Shown: piece after piece, positions 29,446 to 38,290 of the stretch
Position numbering within the stretch: the stretch's first letter is position 1
Layout of the letters: the number at the start of each line of letters is the position of its first letter
NCBI RefSeq assembly: GCF_014646695.1
Contig: NZ_BMNT01000015.1
Location: 117,019 to 181,018, forward strand
Source: Sphaerisporangium melleum
Lineage (GTDB): Bacteria; Actinomycetota; Actinomycetes; Streptosporangiales; Streptosporangiaceae
DNA: 64,000 nucleotides
Direction: 5' to 3'
Notes under the pieces: generated by a model
Databases searched by the model: none
Told to the model about the DNA's origin: nothing
Seen by the model: only the letters and a program-made list of their open reading frames with translations
Translations under genes and position numbers: made by a program

Positions 29446-29573
29446 CCGGGCCTCTCCCCGGCGTCGTACAAAAACTTCTCCGGCCCTCCGGATCCATGTT
29501 TCCTTGGCCGCACGCTTTTTGCGGCTGGACGCCTCCTCGACCGGACGGGTCCCCTCCAGGCACGCTCCGCCCT

Positions 29574-31010
29574 TTACAGGCCGTACTCCTCCAGCAGGCG
29601 GAGCCAGATCTCGCTGACCGTCGGGAACGACGGGACCGCGTGCCACAGCCGCTCCAGCGGCACCTCCGCCGTCACCGCGATGGTCGCACTGTGCAGGAGA
29701 TCGACCACCGCCGGCCCGACGAACGTCACGCCGAGCAGCACGCCGCGCGCCTGGTCGGCCACCAGCTTCGCCCGCCCGACGTAGCCGTCGGCCTGCAGAT
29801 AGGCGCCCGAGACCGCGCCGATGTCGTACTCCACGGCCCGGACGGCGAACCCCTCGGCACTGGCCAGCTCCTCCGTACGCCCCACCGCGCACACCTGCGG
29901 GTCGGTGAAGATGACCTGCGGAGCCCCCTGCTCGTCGGCGGTGTCGCGGAGTGAGGGCAGATCGTCCGGCTGCCCGTTCACGCGGGCGGCGATCACGTCC
30001 CCGCAGATGCGGGCCTGGTACTTGCCCATGTGGGTGAGCAGGTTGCGCCCGTTGACGTCCCCGACGGCGTAGAGCCAGCCGTCCGGCACGTCCGTCGCGC
30101 GCATGCTCGCGTCCACCTCGATCGGGCCGCGGCCTTCCAGGCCGATCGTCTCCAGCCCGAGGTCCCGCACGGCCGGCCACCGGCCGAGGCCGACGAGGAT
30201 CTCGTCCGCCTCGACCTGCGAGCCGTCGTCCAGGTACACGGTGACCGGGCCGTCGGGGACCGGCCGCTCGACCCGTTCGACGTTACGGCCGAGCCGCACG
30301 TCGATGCCCGACTCCTGGAACGACCTGGCGACCATCTCGCCGGCGAACGGCTCGGTGCGGGAGAGCAGGCGATCCCCGCGGACGATCAGCGTCGTCTCCA
30401 GGGCGCCGAGGGCGTGCAGGGCCTGGGACATCTCACAGCCGACCGCCCCGCCGCCCAAGGTGACCAGCCGCTTGGGTACCTGCTGCACGCTGGTCGCCTC
30501 CCGGTTCGACCACGGGCGTGCCTCCCGCAACCCCGGTATGCCGGGGATCGCCGGGTCGCTGCCGGTCGCGATGACCACCGCGTGCCGGGCGCGCAGGGGC
30601 CGGACGGCGCCGTCCGGCGTCGTCACCTCGACCCGCAGCGGCCCCGCCAGGCGGCCCCGTCCCCGGACGAAGGTGGCCGGGACGTTCTCGATCCAGCGCA
30701 CCTGGCCCTGGTCGTCGAGGTACGACACGGCCTGGTCCCGGCGGGCCAGCACCGCGGCGGCGTCGATCGGACCCCGCAGCTCCAGGCCGGGCATCCGGCC
30801 CACCTCGGCCGCCAGCTCCACCGGCCGCAGCAGCGCCTTGCTCGGGATGCAGGCGTAGTACGCGCACTCGCCGCCCGCCAGCCGCTCCTCCACCACGGCC
30901 GCCGTCAGGCCACCCCGCACGGCCCGCGCCGCGGCGTTCTCCCCGACCGGCCCCGCCCCGATGACGATCACATCGAAGACGTCACCCTCGTCCCCCACGG
31001 ACACCCGCAT
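29574..31010 (-). CDS. Pyridine nucleotide-disulfide oxidoreductase family flavoprotein
   Basis: A 478-residue FAD/NAD(P) enzyme. FAD site VIVIGAGPVGENAA at residues 14-27. Redox pair Cx4C in GGECAYYACIPSKALL. NAD(P) site LVTLGGGAVGCEMSQ. C-terminal dimerisation domain with HAVPSFPTVSEIW, which supplies the partner His/Glu seen in mercuric and dihydrolipoamide reductases. The usual GGTC-x4-GC spacing is kept although the flanking residues differ. The substrate is unknown. The start is ATG 31010; much longer reading upstream has no ribosome binding site. Confidence 0.9.
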   Translation of the reverse strand: MRVSVGDEGDVFDVIVIGAGPVGENAAARAVRGGLTAAVVEERLAGGECAYYACIPSKALLRPVELAAEVGRMPGLELRGPIDAAAVLARRDQAVSYLDDQGQVRWIENVPATFVRGRGRLAGPLRVEVTTPDGAVRPLRARHAVVIATGSDPAIPGIPGLREARPWSNREATSVQQVPKRLVTLGGGAVGCEMSQALHALGALETTLIVRGDRLLSRTEPFAGEMVARSFQESGIDVRLGRNVERVERPVPDGPVTVYLDDGSQVEADEILVGLGRWPAVRDLGLETIGLEGRGPIEVDASMRATDVPDGWLYAVGDVNGRNLLTHMGKYQARICGDVIAARVNGQPDDLPSLRDTADEQGAPQVIFTDPQVCAVGRTEELASAEGFAVRAVEYDIGAVSGAYLQADGYVGRAKLVADQARGVLLGVTFVGPAVVDLLHSATIAVTAEVPLERLWHAVPSFPTVSEIWLRLLEEYGL

Positions 31011-31346
31011 CCCCCATTTACCCGGCTCACGCCTGCTACGGGCGCCTTCCCTGTGAGCCTTCCCCCGCCGCGCCAACCCCCGGGAAACAGGCGGACAGCG
31101 ACGCGTCATGAATCCCGCCCGCACCGGGCTGGCGGACGAAATCCCATATGCGCGGCAAGCAGGGATGCGCCCTCCCGGGCTTTCCCCTTCCTGCCCGGAT
31201 CCCCGTTGCCGACTCAGCGGACAGGCAGGCACGGGAGAACCGGCCCCTGGCGGGTGCCGTTGCCGGGGGCCGGCGCATTCCCTGAGCATTGTGAACGGGT
31301 TATCGGCCGGAGCGGACCTCCTTTCTTAGCACTGGCAAAAGGGAAA
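31011..31346. other. Intergenic region, no gene recognised
   Basis: About 340 bases between the flavoprotein start and the terminator at 31347. It should carry the flavoprotein promoter (minus strand). The open frames are arginine/proline-rich artefacts. Confidence 0.45.
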
Positions 31347-31373
31347 GCCGTCCCCCCGGGGGATGGGGACGGC
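31337..31373 (-). terminator. Intrinsic terminator of the anti-sigma-like gene
   Basis: GCCGTCCCC (31347-31355) pairs with GGGGACGGC (31365-31373). On the minus strand it is followed by TTTCCCTTTT, 9 bp after the stop of the RsbW-like gene. Confidence 0.85.
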
Positions 31374-31381
31374 CTTGGCCG

Positions 31382-31783
31382 TCACTTGAGCGGACGCGTA
31401 TATCGCACCTGGAACCACAGCGTCCGTCCGCCGGCGTCCTCGTACACGTCCCAGCGGTGCGACAGCGTCTCCACCAGCATCAGGCCGCGCCCGCCCTCGG
31501 CGTACAGGTCACCGCGCACGTGGGGGACGGTGTCGCCGCCCGCGTCCACCACGTCGACGTGGATGAGGTCATGGCAGTCGGCGATGGCCAGCCGTACCTT
31601 CCCACCGTTCCGCGAGTCCGAATGCACCACCGAATTCGTCACGGCCTCGGAAACCAGCAGCGTCACGTCATCGAGGGCCGGGTGCCCCGCTCCGAGCTTC
31701 TGCCGTACGAACTCGCGTGCCACGGACGCCGACTCTGGGATGCCGGCCAGTTCGATGACGCCGAGCAGGTTTCCCATCCTCAT
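31382..31783 (-). CDS. RsbW-like ATP-binding protein (HATPase_c_2)
   Basis: A 133-residue GHKL ATPase of the anti-sigma/serine kinase type abundant in actinomycetes. The N-box is in LLVSEAVTNSVVHS, the G1 box region DVVDAGGDTVP and the G2 box GGRGLMLVETLS, then WQV-like strands (GRTLWFQVRY). It lacks any sensor or phosphatase domain. Divergent from a DUF5753 regulator, as is typical of the RsbW-like/DUF5753/DUF397 gene groups in this lineage; a direct partnership is inferred. Confidence 0.9.
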   Translation of the reverse strand: MRMGNLLGVIELAGIPESASVAREFVRQKLGAGHPALDDVTLLVSEAVTNSVVHSDSRNGGKVRLAIADCHDLIHVDVVDAGGDTVPHVRGDLYAEGGRGLMLVETLSHRWDVYEDAGGRTLWFQVRYTRPLK

Positions 31784-31870
31784 CGCTCGCCTTTTCCCTC
31801 GGGTCGCGGAAAAGTCCGCGCGGATCGGTGACTTTACTTCACCAGCGTGTCATCACAGGCTTACGATGGG

Positions 31871-31932
31871 TGACGGAAAACGGGCACCCTCTGTCCACAG
31901 TCCGAGTAAGTGAAAAGGTTTAGTGACGGAAA
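31871..31932. repeat. Direct repeat TGACGGAAA in the divergent promoter region
   Basis: TGACGGAAA occurs at 31871-31879 and 31924-31932, 53 bp apart (five helical turns). The second copy is followed by TAATCCGTT, giving a short inverted CGGA/TCCG. This lies between the RsbW-like gene and the DUF5753 regulator, so it may be the regulator's binding site. Confidence 0.35.
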
Positions 31933-31960
31933 TAATCCGTTTCGCATGGGTAGGTGAAAG

Positions 31961-32815
31961 TTGTCCCCCCAGAAGGAAATCGACCCGTACGAGTCCCCGC
32001 GCGCCGTCTTCGGCTTCGAGCTGCGCCGTCACCGGATGGCGGCCCACCTGTCACAGCGCCAGCTCGGCGAGCGCATGGGCTTCTCCGACTCGATGATCAA
32101 CATGGTCGAGCTGGCCAAGCGTCCGCCGTCCCGCCGCTTCGCCGAGCTCTGCGACCAGATCTTCGGCCTCGACGGCACCATGCTCCGCCTCTACACCGCC
32201 ACCACCTGGCACAAGGCCCCCGAATACCTCCGCCCCTGGCTGGAGGAAGAAGAACAGGCGACAAGCTTGCGCAGTTGGGAGCCGACCATCGTTCCGGGAC
32301 TGCTCCAAACGCCCGCGTACGCGCGCGAGATCTTGGCCGTCACGCCAGGAATCACACCTGCGGAACTGGACGAGCGGCTGGCGAACCGCCTGCAACGGCA
32401 GAACGTCTTGCAGCGTGCCCAGCCGCCCGTGATGAACGTCGTCATCGACGAGGCTGTTCTCCACCGCGTCATCGGCGATGCGGTGATCATGCGCGAACAG
32501 CTCGTCCACCTGCTAGAGACGGCTAATCGTCCGCACGTGACCATCCAGATCGTGCCGTCCACGGTTCGGGCCCACTGCGGCTTGATGAGCGGGTTCATCA
32601 TCGCCGAACGAAACGGCGTGCCTTATGCCGCATATACGGACGCGCAACCCTTCGGGCGTACTTTCGACGATCGCCAGTTGATCGCAGAATTGGTTCTACG
32701 GTACGACGCGCTCCGGGCGGAAGCCCTCCCATTCAGCCAGTCACTCCGCGTCATAGAGGAAGTGGTGCATCAAAGTGTCACAAGATCAACGGCGCTCACA
32801 GTGGCGCAAGAGTAG
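31961..32815 (+). CDS. XRE-type helix-turn-helix regulator with DUF5753
   Basis: A 284-residue protein. The HTH spans about residues 18-75 (LRRHRMAAHLSQRQLGERMGFSDSMINMVE). The DUF5753 domain follows, with IVPGLLQTPAYARE and a C-terminal AYTDAQPFGRTFDD segment. This family is represented by the BldB-linked/WhiJ-type regulators of Streptomyces, which work with DUF397 proteins. It starts at TTG 31961. The C-terminal end overlaps the first DUF397 gene by 41 bp, indicating translational coupling. Confidence 0.92.
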   Translation: MSPQKEIDPYESPRAVFGFELRRHRMAAHLSQRQLGERMGFSDSMINMVELAKRPPSRRFAELCDQIFGLDGTMLRLYTATTWHKAPEYLRPWLEEEEQATSLRSWEPTIVPGLLQTPAYAREILAVTPGITPAELDERLANRLQRQNVLQRAQPPVMNVVIDEAVLHRVIGDAVIMREQLVHLLETANRPHVTIQIVPSTVRAHCGLMSGFIIAERNGVPYAAYTDAQPFGRTFDDRQLIAELVLRYDALRAEALPFSQSLRVIEEVVHQSVTRSTALTVAQE

Positions 32816-32972
32816 CTTCAGCGGCGACCAAGGCAACTGCGTAGAGGTAGCGGTCAACCTGCAAGGACTCCGTGCGGTCCGGGACAGCAAGAACATCGAT
32901 CTTCCAGCACTCATCGTCGAGCCCACGGAGTGGACCGCTTTCCTCGACGGCGTCCGGCAGGGGGAGATGTGA
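32775..32972 (+). CDS. DUF397 protein, copy 1
   Basis: A 65-residue protein with the DUF397 signature WRKSSFSGDQGNCVEVAVN followed by VRDSKN and an FLDGVRQGEM end. DUF397 proteins are thought to be antagonists or partners of the adjacent DUF5753 regulators (as with WhiJ-linked pairs). The start GTG lies inside the regulator gene and its TGA overlaps copy 2's GTG, so three DUF397 frames are translated from one message. Confidence 0.9.
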   Translation: MSQDQRRSQWRKSSFSGDQGNCVEVAVNLQGLRAVRDSKNIDLPALIVEPTEWTAFLDGVRQGEM

Positions 32973-33199
32973 ACCGGCCGACATACGAGCGCGACGAATC
33001 GCGTACGGGAGAACCCCAGGCCGCACTGTGGCGCAAGAGCAGCCACAGCGCCGCCCAGGGCGAGTGTGTCGAGGTGGCCTCGAACCTTCCTGGGATGCGA
33101 GCGGTTCGGGACAGCAAGAACATCGCTCTTCCAGCACTTGCCGTCGCTCCCGCAGAGTGGGCCGCCTTCCTCGACGGTGTCAGGCAGGAAGCGGTGTGA
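32969..33199 (+). CDS. DUF397 protein, copy 2
   Basis: A 76-residue paralogue of the preceding gene: LWRKSSHSAAQGECVEVASN, VRDSKNI, then PAEWAAFLDGVRQEAV. The GTG start overlaps copy 1's stop (GTGA). Strong similarity to copy 1 indicates tandem duplication. Its TGA again overlaps a GTG (33196), the start of the decayed third copy. Confidence 0.9.
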   Translation: MNRPTYERDESRTGEPQAALWRKSSHSAAQGECVEVASNLPGMRAVRDSKNIALPALAVAPAEWAAFLDGVRQEAV

Positions 33200-33425
33200 A
33201 GCGGTCGGCGTGCGAACGGAACGGATCGCATGCGGGAGAAGACCTGGCCGTCGTGTAGCGCAAGAGCAGCCACAGCGGCGACCAGGGCAACTGCGTCGAG
33301 GTGGCTTCGAACCTTCCTGGGTACGTGCGGTTCGAGACAGTGGAAAACCAGCCATTCCGGCGCTCGTCGTCATTTCCACTGAATGGGTCGGCTTCTTGCG
33401 CAGCCTGAGAAGAGGAGAAGTTTGA
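33196..33425 (+). pseudogene. Degenerate third DUF397 copy
   Basis: The frame begins at GTG 33196, overlapping copy 2's stop. At 33256-33258 the codon expected to be TGG (Trp of WRKSSHS) is TAG. Downstream the motif RKSSHSGDQGNCVEVASN is intact, but a single-base deletion near 33331, relative to copy 2, shifts the frame. VRDSGK and the FLRSLRRGEV end then lie in another frame, ending at a TGA at 33423. The two lesions make this a recent-looking pseudogene. Confidence 0.85.
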
Positions 33426-33479
33426 CCAACTCCAGAGCACAGGCGCCGTATCGGTGGGTCCGTGAGGGGGCACGGACGT

Positions 33480-36134
33480 TCAGCGGTTCACGGCGCTGCA
33501 GTAGTTGGTGACGGTGAGCATGGATTCACGGAAGGTGAACTTCGTGTCGCGGGCGGGCGGGTAGGCGGCCCTGCCCACCGCCACGAGGAACGGCCGATCG
33601 CTTTCCCCCAGGTGGGCGAACGCCGTGGCCCAGGTCACGTAGAAGTGTTCACCTCCCCAGACGGAGGTTGTGACCGCGCGGACAACCTCGGCGCAGGCGT
33701 CACGCGCCATCCGGGTCCCAGGAGGGCCGGGCGGGGGGACGGCCGAGGCCGCGCTGGTCTGGTTCAGCGAGGGTGGAGGTGGCGTCCGATATCCCGACTG
33801 TTCCAACCAGAGCGGCACCATCACGGCGAACCATCCGACTACGAGCACGACGGTGAGCAAGGCCAGGAGACCACGAGCCGAAGTACGGCCAGGGCGGGCC
33901 GTGTGATCGCGTGCACGCGGGTGCCTGCGTACCAAGTCGGCCAGGACGCGGAAGGCACTTACCATGCCGGCCCCGACAAGGGCGATCAGGATCCCGGTGA
34001 GCACTGTGGCCGACAGCGCCAAAGCAAGGCCGTTTCTCATCATGGTGACGTCGCACGAGAGGCGCCTGCCTGAGCACACAGCGGCCAGAGGCGGCACATA
34101 GATGACCAGAGCGGCGGCGACTCCAGCGGTCACGGCCGCCAGCACGGCGTGTGAGGGACCGAGCGCGGCTCGCCCGCCACCGGCTCTGACGGCCAGGAAG
34201 ACGGCGGCTAAGCACTGGGCCGTCACGATGACCAGCATCAGCCCGCTGAACTGGGCCAGTAGGTCGCCGAGGTCGTCGCCGCCCGGCCGCATGCCCAGCG
34301 CGCGAACGATGGCGATCATCAGCCCGTTGGGCGTCACCAGGTTTCCGACGACTCCCGCTAACAGCAGAAGTGCCGCCGGAGTCAGCGCGAGCAACGGCCG
34401 CACCCGCACCGGCGTCAACAGGACGGAGGTGGATTGGTCCAGGTACAGATCGCGTCCGCGTCCGGGCCACCGCTGTCGCAGCCACGAGGCCAGCGGGTAG
34501 AGGGCCGCGCCCAGCAGGGCTGTCAGTAGCACCGGGTCAAGGAACTGGGCGAACGAGAAGGAGACCGAGATGGCGGGATCGCCCGTGTACATGGCGATCT
34601 TCATCGCCATGGACCAAGCATGCAGGCCAACGCCGAACACCAGGGCGGCCGGGACCAGCGCGGCCAGATAGGAGGGGACCAATCCGCGTCCCTGGGCGGC
34701 CGGGAGCCATGCGGTGGCCACTACCGTCAGCCACCGACACAGGACCAGGCACAACCCCAGCAGGATCATCGCCATGAATGTTGTGGTGAGAGGCGCTCTC
34801 GACATGTCCACAGCCCATGATCCGCTGATTTGGGATGGTGAGACGAGCAGGCCCAGGAGGATTCCTGCCGCCAGCGCGGCTCCGGCCGCGGTCCCCCGGG
34901 GTGCTCTCCGTCCGGCGCTCAGCGCACGCAACGTGGAGCGGTAGGCGCCGGCCAGGACGATCGCCGTCGCCGGGGCCGCGTACACGAGCGAGGAGATCAG
35001 CCACGCCGGACGTTCGTCGGAGAGGAGAAGCACGCGTAGTACCGAACTCAGGTGGGTCGCCCCCATACCGGCCGCGAGGCCGGCACCGAGAGCTTCCCCC
35101 GGAACCCATCGCATCAGGAGTCCGGGGTCGTGTACGACCTTCGCTCTACGGTCGTCCCGCGGATGCAGTGGGAGTAGCGCGCGCCACCACGCCGCCGACG
35201 GTGGCTCGGGTTCCGGTAGTCGGGCGCCCGCGATGGCGGCCCGTACGTCCGCGTAATGCTCTCGGGAGCGCAGGACGGCGGCGGCCAGTACGGCCACCAG
35301 CACGCTCGTGAGCAGCGTCCGCGTCGCGACGTCGAGGAGGTTCGCGGGGGCGGTGAGCGTCGTGTACACGATGATGGGCGCGCTGACCAGTGCCGGGAAC
35401 ACCCACACGGCGGCCTGGGTCAGGCCGGTGAGGTCGACGTCCCGGTTGCGCAGATGGGCCAGTTCGTGCAGGGCCACCGCCTCGACCACCCCGCCGCCGC
35501 CCGGCCTCCTGGCGCGATGGAGCGTACCGACGTTGAGCCTCAGGTAGTAGCGCGGGTAGTGCCCGAAGGCACGGCCACCGGGAGTGCGCCGGCTCGCGTC
35601 CAAGAGGATGCGCGGCACGCGCCGCAGCCCCTCGCTTTCGGCGAGTCGCCGCATGGTCGCGTGCAACTCGGTGTGTGTCTGTCGATCGGCCGGAACCAGG
35701 TGCTGCCGCCGGATGGTGATCCAGGGGCGTGCGAGGTAGACGGCCACGATCACCAGTGCGGTGACGGCCATCGCGCCGAAGCTCTGCAGCGCGGTCCGTA
35801 GGCCGAGATCCTCCAAGCAGGACAGGTAACTTTGGATCAGTGTGTCCGTGCCGCCCGCCTGCAGCGCTGCGGTGTCGGCAGTCCGGTTACAGCTCAGGTA
35901 CACCCACCAGTGGGATGGGCCGCCGGCGATCAGGTCGAAGGTGGACCCGGCGGCCGAGAGGGTGATCGTGATCAACAGGATGAAGCGGGAGACGGTGGCG
36001 GCGGGCAGCAGGAACGGATTGACCGGCCGGTGCGCGGGCGGCGCGCCCCCCGTCTCTGGGACGAGCCCGGTGTCCTCACCGCCTGCGAGAGGGGCCGCGG
36101 GCCCGCCGTCGTCCGGTCGCCGTAAGCCGGTCAT
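33480..36134 (-). CDS. Multi-pass membrane zinc peptidase (M48/M56-like)
   Basis: An 884-residue protein with more than ten predicted membrane helices. The HExxH motif is HELAH at 223-227 between helices; a downstream SREHYADVRAA supplies the third-ligand glutamate pattern of M48 peptidases. A second, uncharacterised membrane half (about 330-800) has no known family feature, and the last 130 residues form an extracytoplasmic tail. ATG 36134 overlaps the upstream gene's stop. The frame stays open upstream, but that part is not protein-like. The substrate is unknown. Confidence 0.75.
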   Translation of the reverse strand: MTGLRRPDDGGPAAPLAGGEDTGLVPETGGAPPAHRPVNPFLLPAATVSRFILLITITLSAAGSTFDLIAGGPSHWWVYLSCNRTADTAALQAGGTDTLIQSYLSCLEDLGLRTALQSFGAMAVTALVIVAVYLARPWITIRRQHLVPADRQTHTELHATMRRLAESEGLRRVPRILLDASRRTPGGRAFGHYPRYYLRLNVGTLHRARRPGGGGVVEAVALHELAHLRNRDVDLTGLTQAAVWVFPALVSAPIIVYTTLTAPANLLDVATRTLLTSVLVAVLAAAVLRSREHYADVRAAIAGARLPEPEPPSAAWWRALLPLHPRDDRRAKVVHDPGLLMRWVPGEALGAGLAAGMGATHLSSVLRVLLLSDERPAWLISSLVYAAPATAIVLAGAYRSTLRALSAGRRAPRGTAAGAALAAGILLGLLVSPSQISGSWAVDMSRAPLTTTFMAMILLGLCLVLCRWLTVVATAWLPAAQGRGLVPSYLAALVPAALVFGVGLHAWSMAMKIAMYTGDPAISVSFSFAQFLDPVLLTALLGAALYPLASWLRQRWPGRGRDLYLDQSTSVLLTPVRVRPLLALTPAALLLLAGVVGNLVTPNGLMIAIVRALGMRPGGDDLGDLLAQFSGLMLVIVTAQCLAAVFLAVRAGGGRAALGPSHAVLAAVTAGVAAALVIYVPPLAAVCSGRRLSCDVTMMRNGLALALSATVLTGILIALVGAGMVSAFRVLADLVRRHPRARDHTARPGRTSARGLLALLTVVLVVGWFAVMVPLWLEQSGYRTPPPPSLNQTSAASAVPPPGPPGTRMARDACAEVVRAVTTSVWGGEHFYVTWATAFAHLGESDRPFLVAVGRAAYPPARDTKFTFRESMLTVTNYCSAVNR

Positions 36135-36589
36135 GCGGGCGGGGTCCAGTCTCGCTTGGCCCAGCGGTCGACCGCGCGTTCGGCGATGATCTCCGCATCG
36201 GGGAAGCGGGCCTTCGCCAGTTCGCCGGCCAGCAGCGCCTGGGCGGCGGGGCGCTGCTCGGGTGTCAGGGCGAGGAGCGGGGCGTCCGGGCCGGTGACCC
36301 GATTCTTGCGCCACCGCCGCCACCACGATCGGCCGTTCCTGGCCGTGATCAGGATGCCTTCGGCGGCCAGTCCGCCGACCACGTTCCACAGCAGGTTGGT
36401 CAGCGTGGGATCGCCGAGATCGATGCCGAGGGCGCCCGCCTCGTCCCTGGGCCGCCGGGCGCGGCGCGCGGCGGCGGGGGAGGCGAAGTACGCCTCGGTC
36501 ATCAGGTCGAACTCCGGCAGTTCCTCGGGCGCGAACTCCGCCACGATCGCGCGCACGAACGCACGCCGATCCCCGGCCGGCGGCGTCAT
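36131..36589 (-). CDS. Hypothetical protein coupled to the membrane peptidase
   Basis: A 152-residue soluble, helix-rich protein (FVRAIVAEFAPEELPEF at the start, AQALLAGELAKARFPDAEII near the end) with a basic middle segment SWWRRWRKNR. I do not recognise a family. The ATG-stop overlap with the downstream peptidase gene (ATGA) suggests they form a functional pair, perhaps a regulator or cytoplasmic sensor of the peptidase. Start: ATG 36589. Confidence 0.6.
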   Translation of the reverse strand: MTPPAGDRRAFVRAIVAEFAPEELPEFDLMTEAYFASPAAARRARRPRDEAGALGIDLGDPTLTNLLWNVVGGLAAEGILITARNGRSWWRRWRKNRVTGPDAPLLALTPEQRPAAQALLAGELAKARFPDAEIIAERAVDRWAKRDWTPPA

Positions 36590-36935
36590 GCGTGATTCCT
36601 GAACGCCGTGACCCTGTCCGCCGGGCGCGTCGCCTGCTCTCCGCCGGTCGTCCGGCGGTCGCAGTGGTCGGTGTCGTACGGTACCCGCTCGCCGCCGTCG
36701 GAATGTGCCGGTAATCCGTAGTGCTCTGGTCTCTTCGCGGTGAATCGCACAGCCGACCCCACCTGTCGCGCGGTCCGTCCGGAACCGCGGTTGATGTCAC
36801 GTCTCGTCCCTGCTATTGAGACGCTTCACCCGTTCGATGGATTACCGGGATTTCGTGCTGTGCCGGGACGGGCGTGGCGACGCCGACCGAGTGGTCAGGC
36901 GCTCGGCCGGCGCTTCGGGTGGTGCCCGCGTTCGC
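36590..36935. other. Intergenic region, no gene recognised
   Basis: About 345 bases between two minus-strand genes. It should hold the promoter of the peptidase pair. A less GC-rich stretch around 36700-36760 is the best candidate. No terminator or repeat is evident. Confidence 0.4.
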
Positions 36936-37160
36936 CTACTTCATGGTGTCGGCCAGGTCGACGATCGCGGTCGCGGCACGGAAGAACTTGTTGCGCCCCA
37001 GGTCGCCCACGGTCTTGATGTGGAAGGCCTCCATGAGCAGCTTCGCGTCCCCCTCGCTGACCCCGGCCAGCGCCGATATGGGGGCTTTGACCAGATCTGT
37101 GAGGCTCTTGTTCTCGAATTCTTTATCAAGCAGTTTTGACAATTCTACGGTAACCGCCAT
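36936..37160 (-). CDS. Small protein with helix-hairpin-helix-like segment, unknown function
   Basis: A 74-residue cytoplasmic protein: VELSKLLDKEFENKSLTDLVKAP followed by ISALAGVSEGDAKLLMEAFHIKTVGDLG, a pattern resembling the helix-hairpin-helix (HhH) segments of DNA-binding or protein-interaction modules, then a final helix with FFRAATAIVDLAD. A GGGGAGGATCT ribosome binding site precedes ATG 37160. The first 80 bases are unusually AT-rich for this window. I do not recognise a family or partner gene. Confidence 0.65.
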   Translation of the reverse strand: MAVTVELSKLLDKEFENKSLTDLVKAPISALAGVSEGDAKLLMEAFHIKTVGDLGRNKFFRAATAIVDLADTMK

Positions 37161-37408
37161 AGATCCTCCCCTGGCATGGCTTTCGACTGATTTGTCGAGC
37201 ATTCCGGATCTTCCCCGTGTGGACTCCGGTCATGGTCATGAACCGACCAGGCCCGCTCAAAGTGCGCCTCCATGGTGAGCGGCACGATCAGTGGGCTCCG
37301 GCCGGCTCTTCCCGCACGCGGGCCAGATTGCGCCAACACCGCCGGATGGCGACGCGGCCTGTGGTAGTCAGGGGGGCACGTCTTGCGCGCTCGACGGATC
37401 GCCGGAAG

Positions 37409-38284
37409 TCACGGCGGTCCGGGGGAGCGGGGAAGGACCCGATCCGCCAGGGTCTCGATGATGCCGGCGATCTGCTGGGGATCCCGGAGGTCGGCGCCGT
37501 GGTCACGACCGCGCATGACGATCCGTTCCGCCTGCGGCATCACCTGTTGGACGGCGTCCAGCCGCCGGCGGAGGTGCGCGGGGCTGCGGTCGCCGTCGAG
37601 CAGGACGGTCGGCACCCTGATGGCGGCGTAGGCGTCGAGGCGTGCGCCGAGCCGGCTCAGCGCGTCGAGCGAGTCGAGTTGGGCGGGGACAAGCGCGCGG
37701 TACTTCGGGATGAGCGAGATGAACCCGCCGGCCAGGCGCGCCTGCCAGCCGGGCAGTCCGACCGAGCCGCGCATGAAGATCGCCATGGCCTTCCCGGGCC
37801 GGCCCGCCGCGAGCGCCTCGCGTGCCCGCGTCAGCACCTGCCCGTTCTCGCCGCTCAGCGGGCTCAGCGGCGGGCCGACATCGGCGGCCGGCTCGAAGAT
37901 CACGGCACCGGCGAACGACGAGGGCGACGCGGCCAGGGCCTCCAGGGCGACCACTCCGCCGTCGCTGTGCCCGTACAGGACGACGGGTTCGCCGACCGCT
38001 CGCACCAGTGCGAGGACGTCCTCGACCTCTTGGGCGATCGTGACGGGCGAGCCGCCGAGCCGGGGGTCGGGTTTGAGGTCCATGCGGTACTGGCGGCGGT
38101 GCGGGCGCAGGACGCGGAAGCGCCGGGCGAGGATGCCGGCGAGCTTGGCCGGCCGCGTCCCGTCGTCAAGGCCTGGATGGAGCAGCACGATGACCGGCCC
38201 TTGTCCTTCGTCGTACGCACGCACGTCTGTGCCGTCCGGTGCTCGGGTGACGAACACGATGTCCTCCTGGGGGCCGGAGACCAT
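37409..38284 (-). CDS. Alpha/beta hydrolase
   Basis: A 291-residue hydrolase. The oxyanion segment is VIVLLHPGLDDG, the nucleophile Ser lies in the elbow GHSDGG, and the late catalytic His is GRDHGAD. An Asp near LLDGDRSP likely completes the triad. It is divergent from a TetR gene across a perfect inverted repeat, so the TetR protein probably represses it. The substrate is not predictable. Confidence 0.88.
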   Translation of the reverse strand: MVSGPQEDIVFVTRAPDGTDVRAYDEGQGPVIVLLHPGLDDGTRPAKLAGILARRFRVLRPHRRQYRMDLKPDPRLGGSPVTIAQEVEDVLALVRAVGEPVVLYGHSDGGVVALEALAASPSSFAGAVIFEPAADVGPPLSPLSGENGQVLTRAREALAAGRPGKAMAIFMRGSVGLPGWQARLAGGFISLIPKYRALVPAQLDSLDALSRLGARLDAYAAIRVPTVLLDGDRSPAHLRRRLDAVQQVMPQAERIVMRGRDHGADLRDPQQIAGIIETLADRVLPRSPGPP

Positions 38285-38290
38285 CCGTCT

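Noticed and set aside
33066-33425. Continuous frame across DUF397 copies 2 and 3 as a real gene
   Set aside because: Only its last ~50 codons carry DUF397 similarity; the first part is out of frame with copy 2. It is the frameshifted tail of the decayed third copy.
36135-36800. Long open extension upstream of the membrane peptidase in the same frame
   Set aside because: It overlaps a more plausible gene (36131-36589) in another frame, has low-complexity arginine/proline composition and no ribosome binding site. The ATG overlap at 36134 is the better start.
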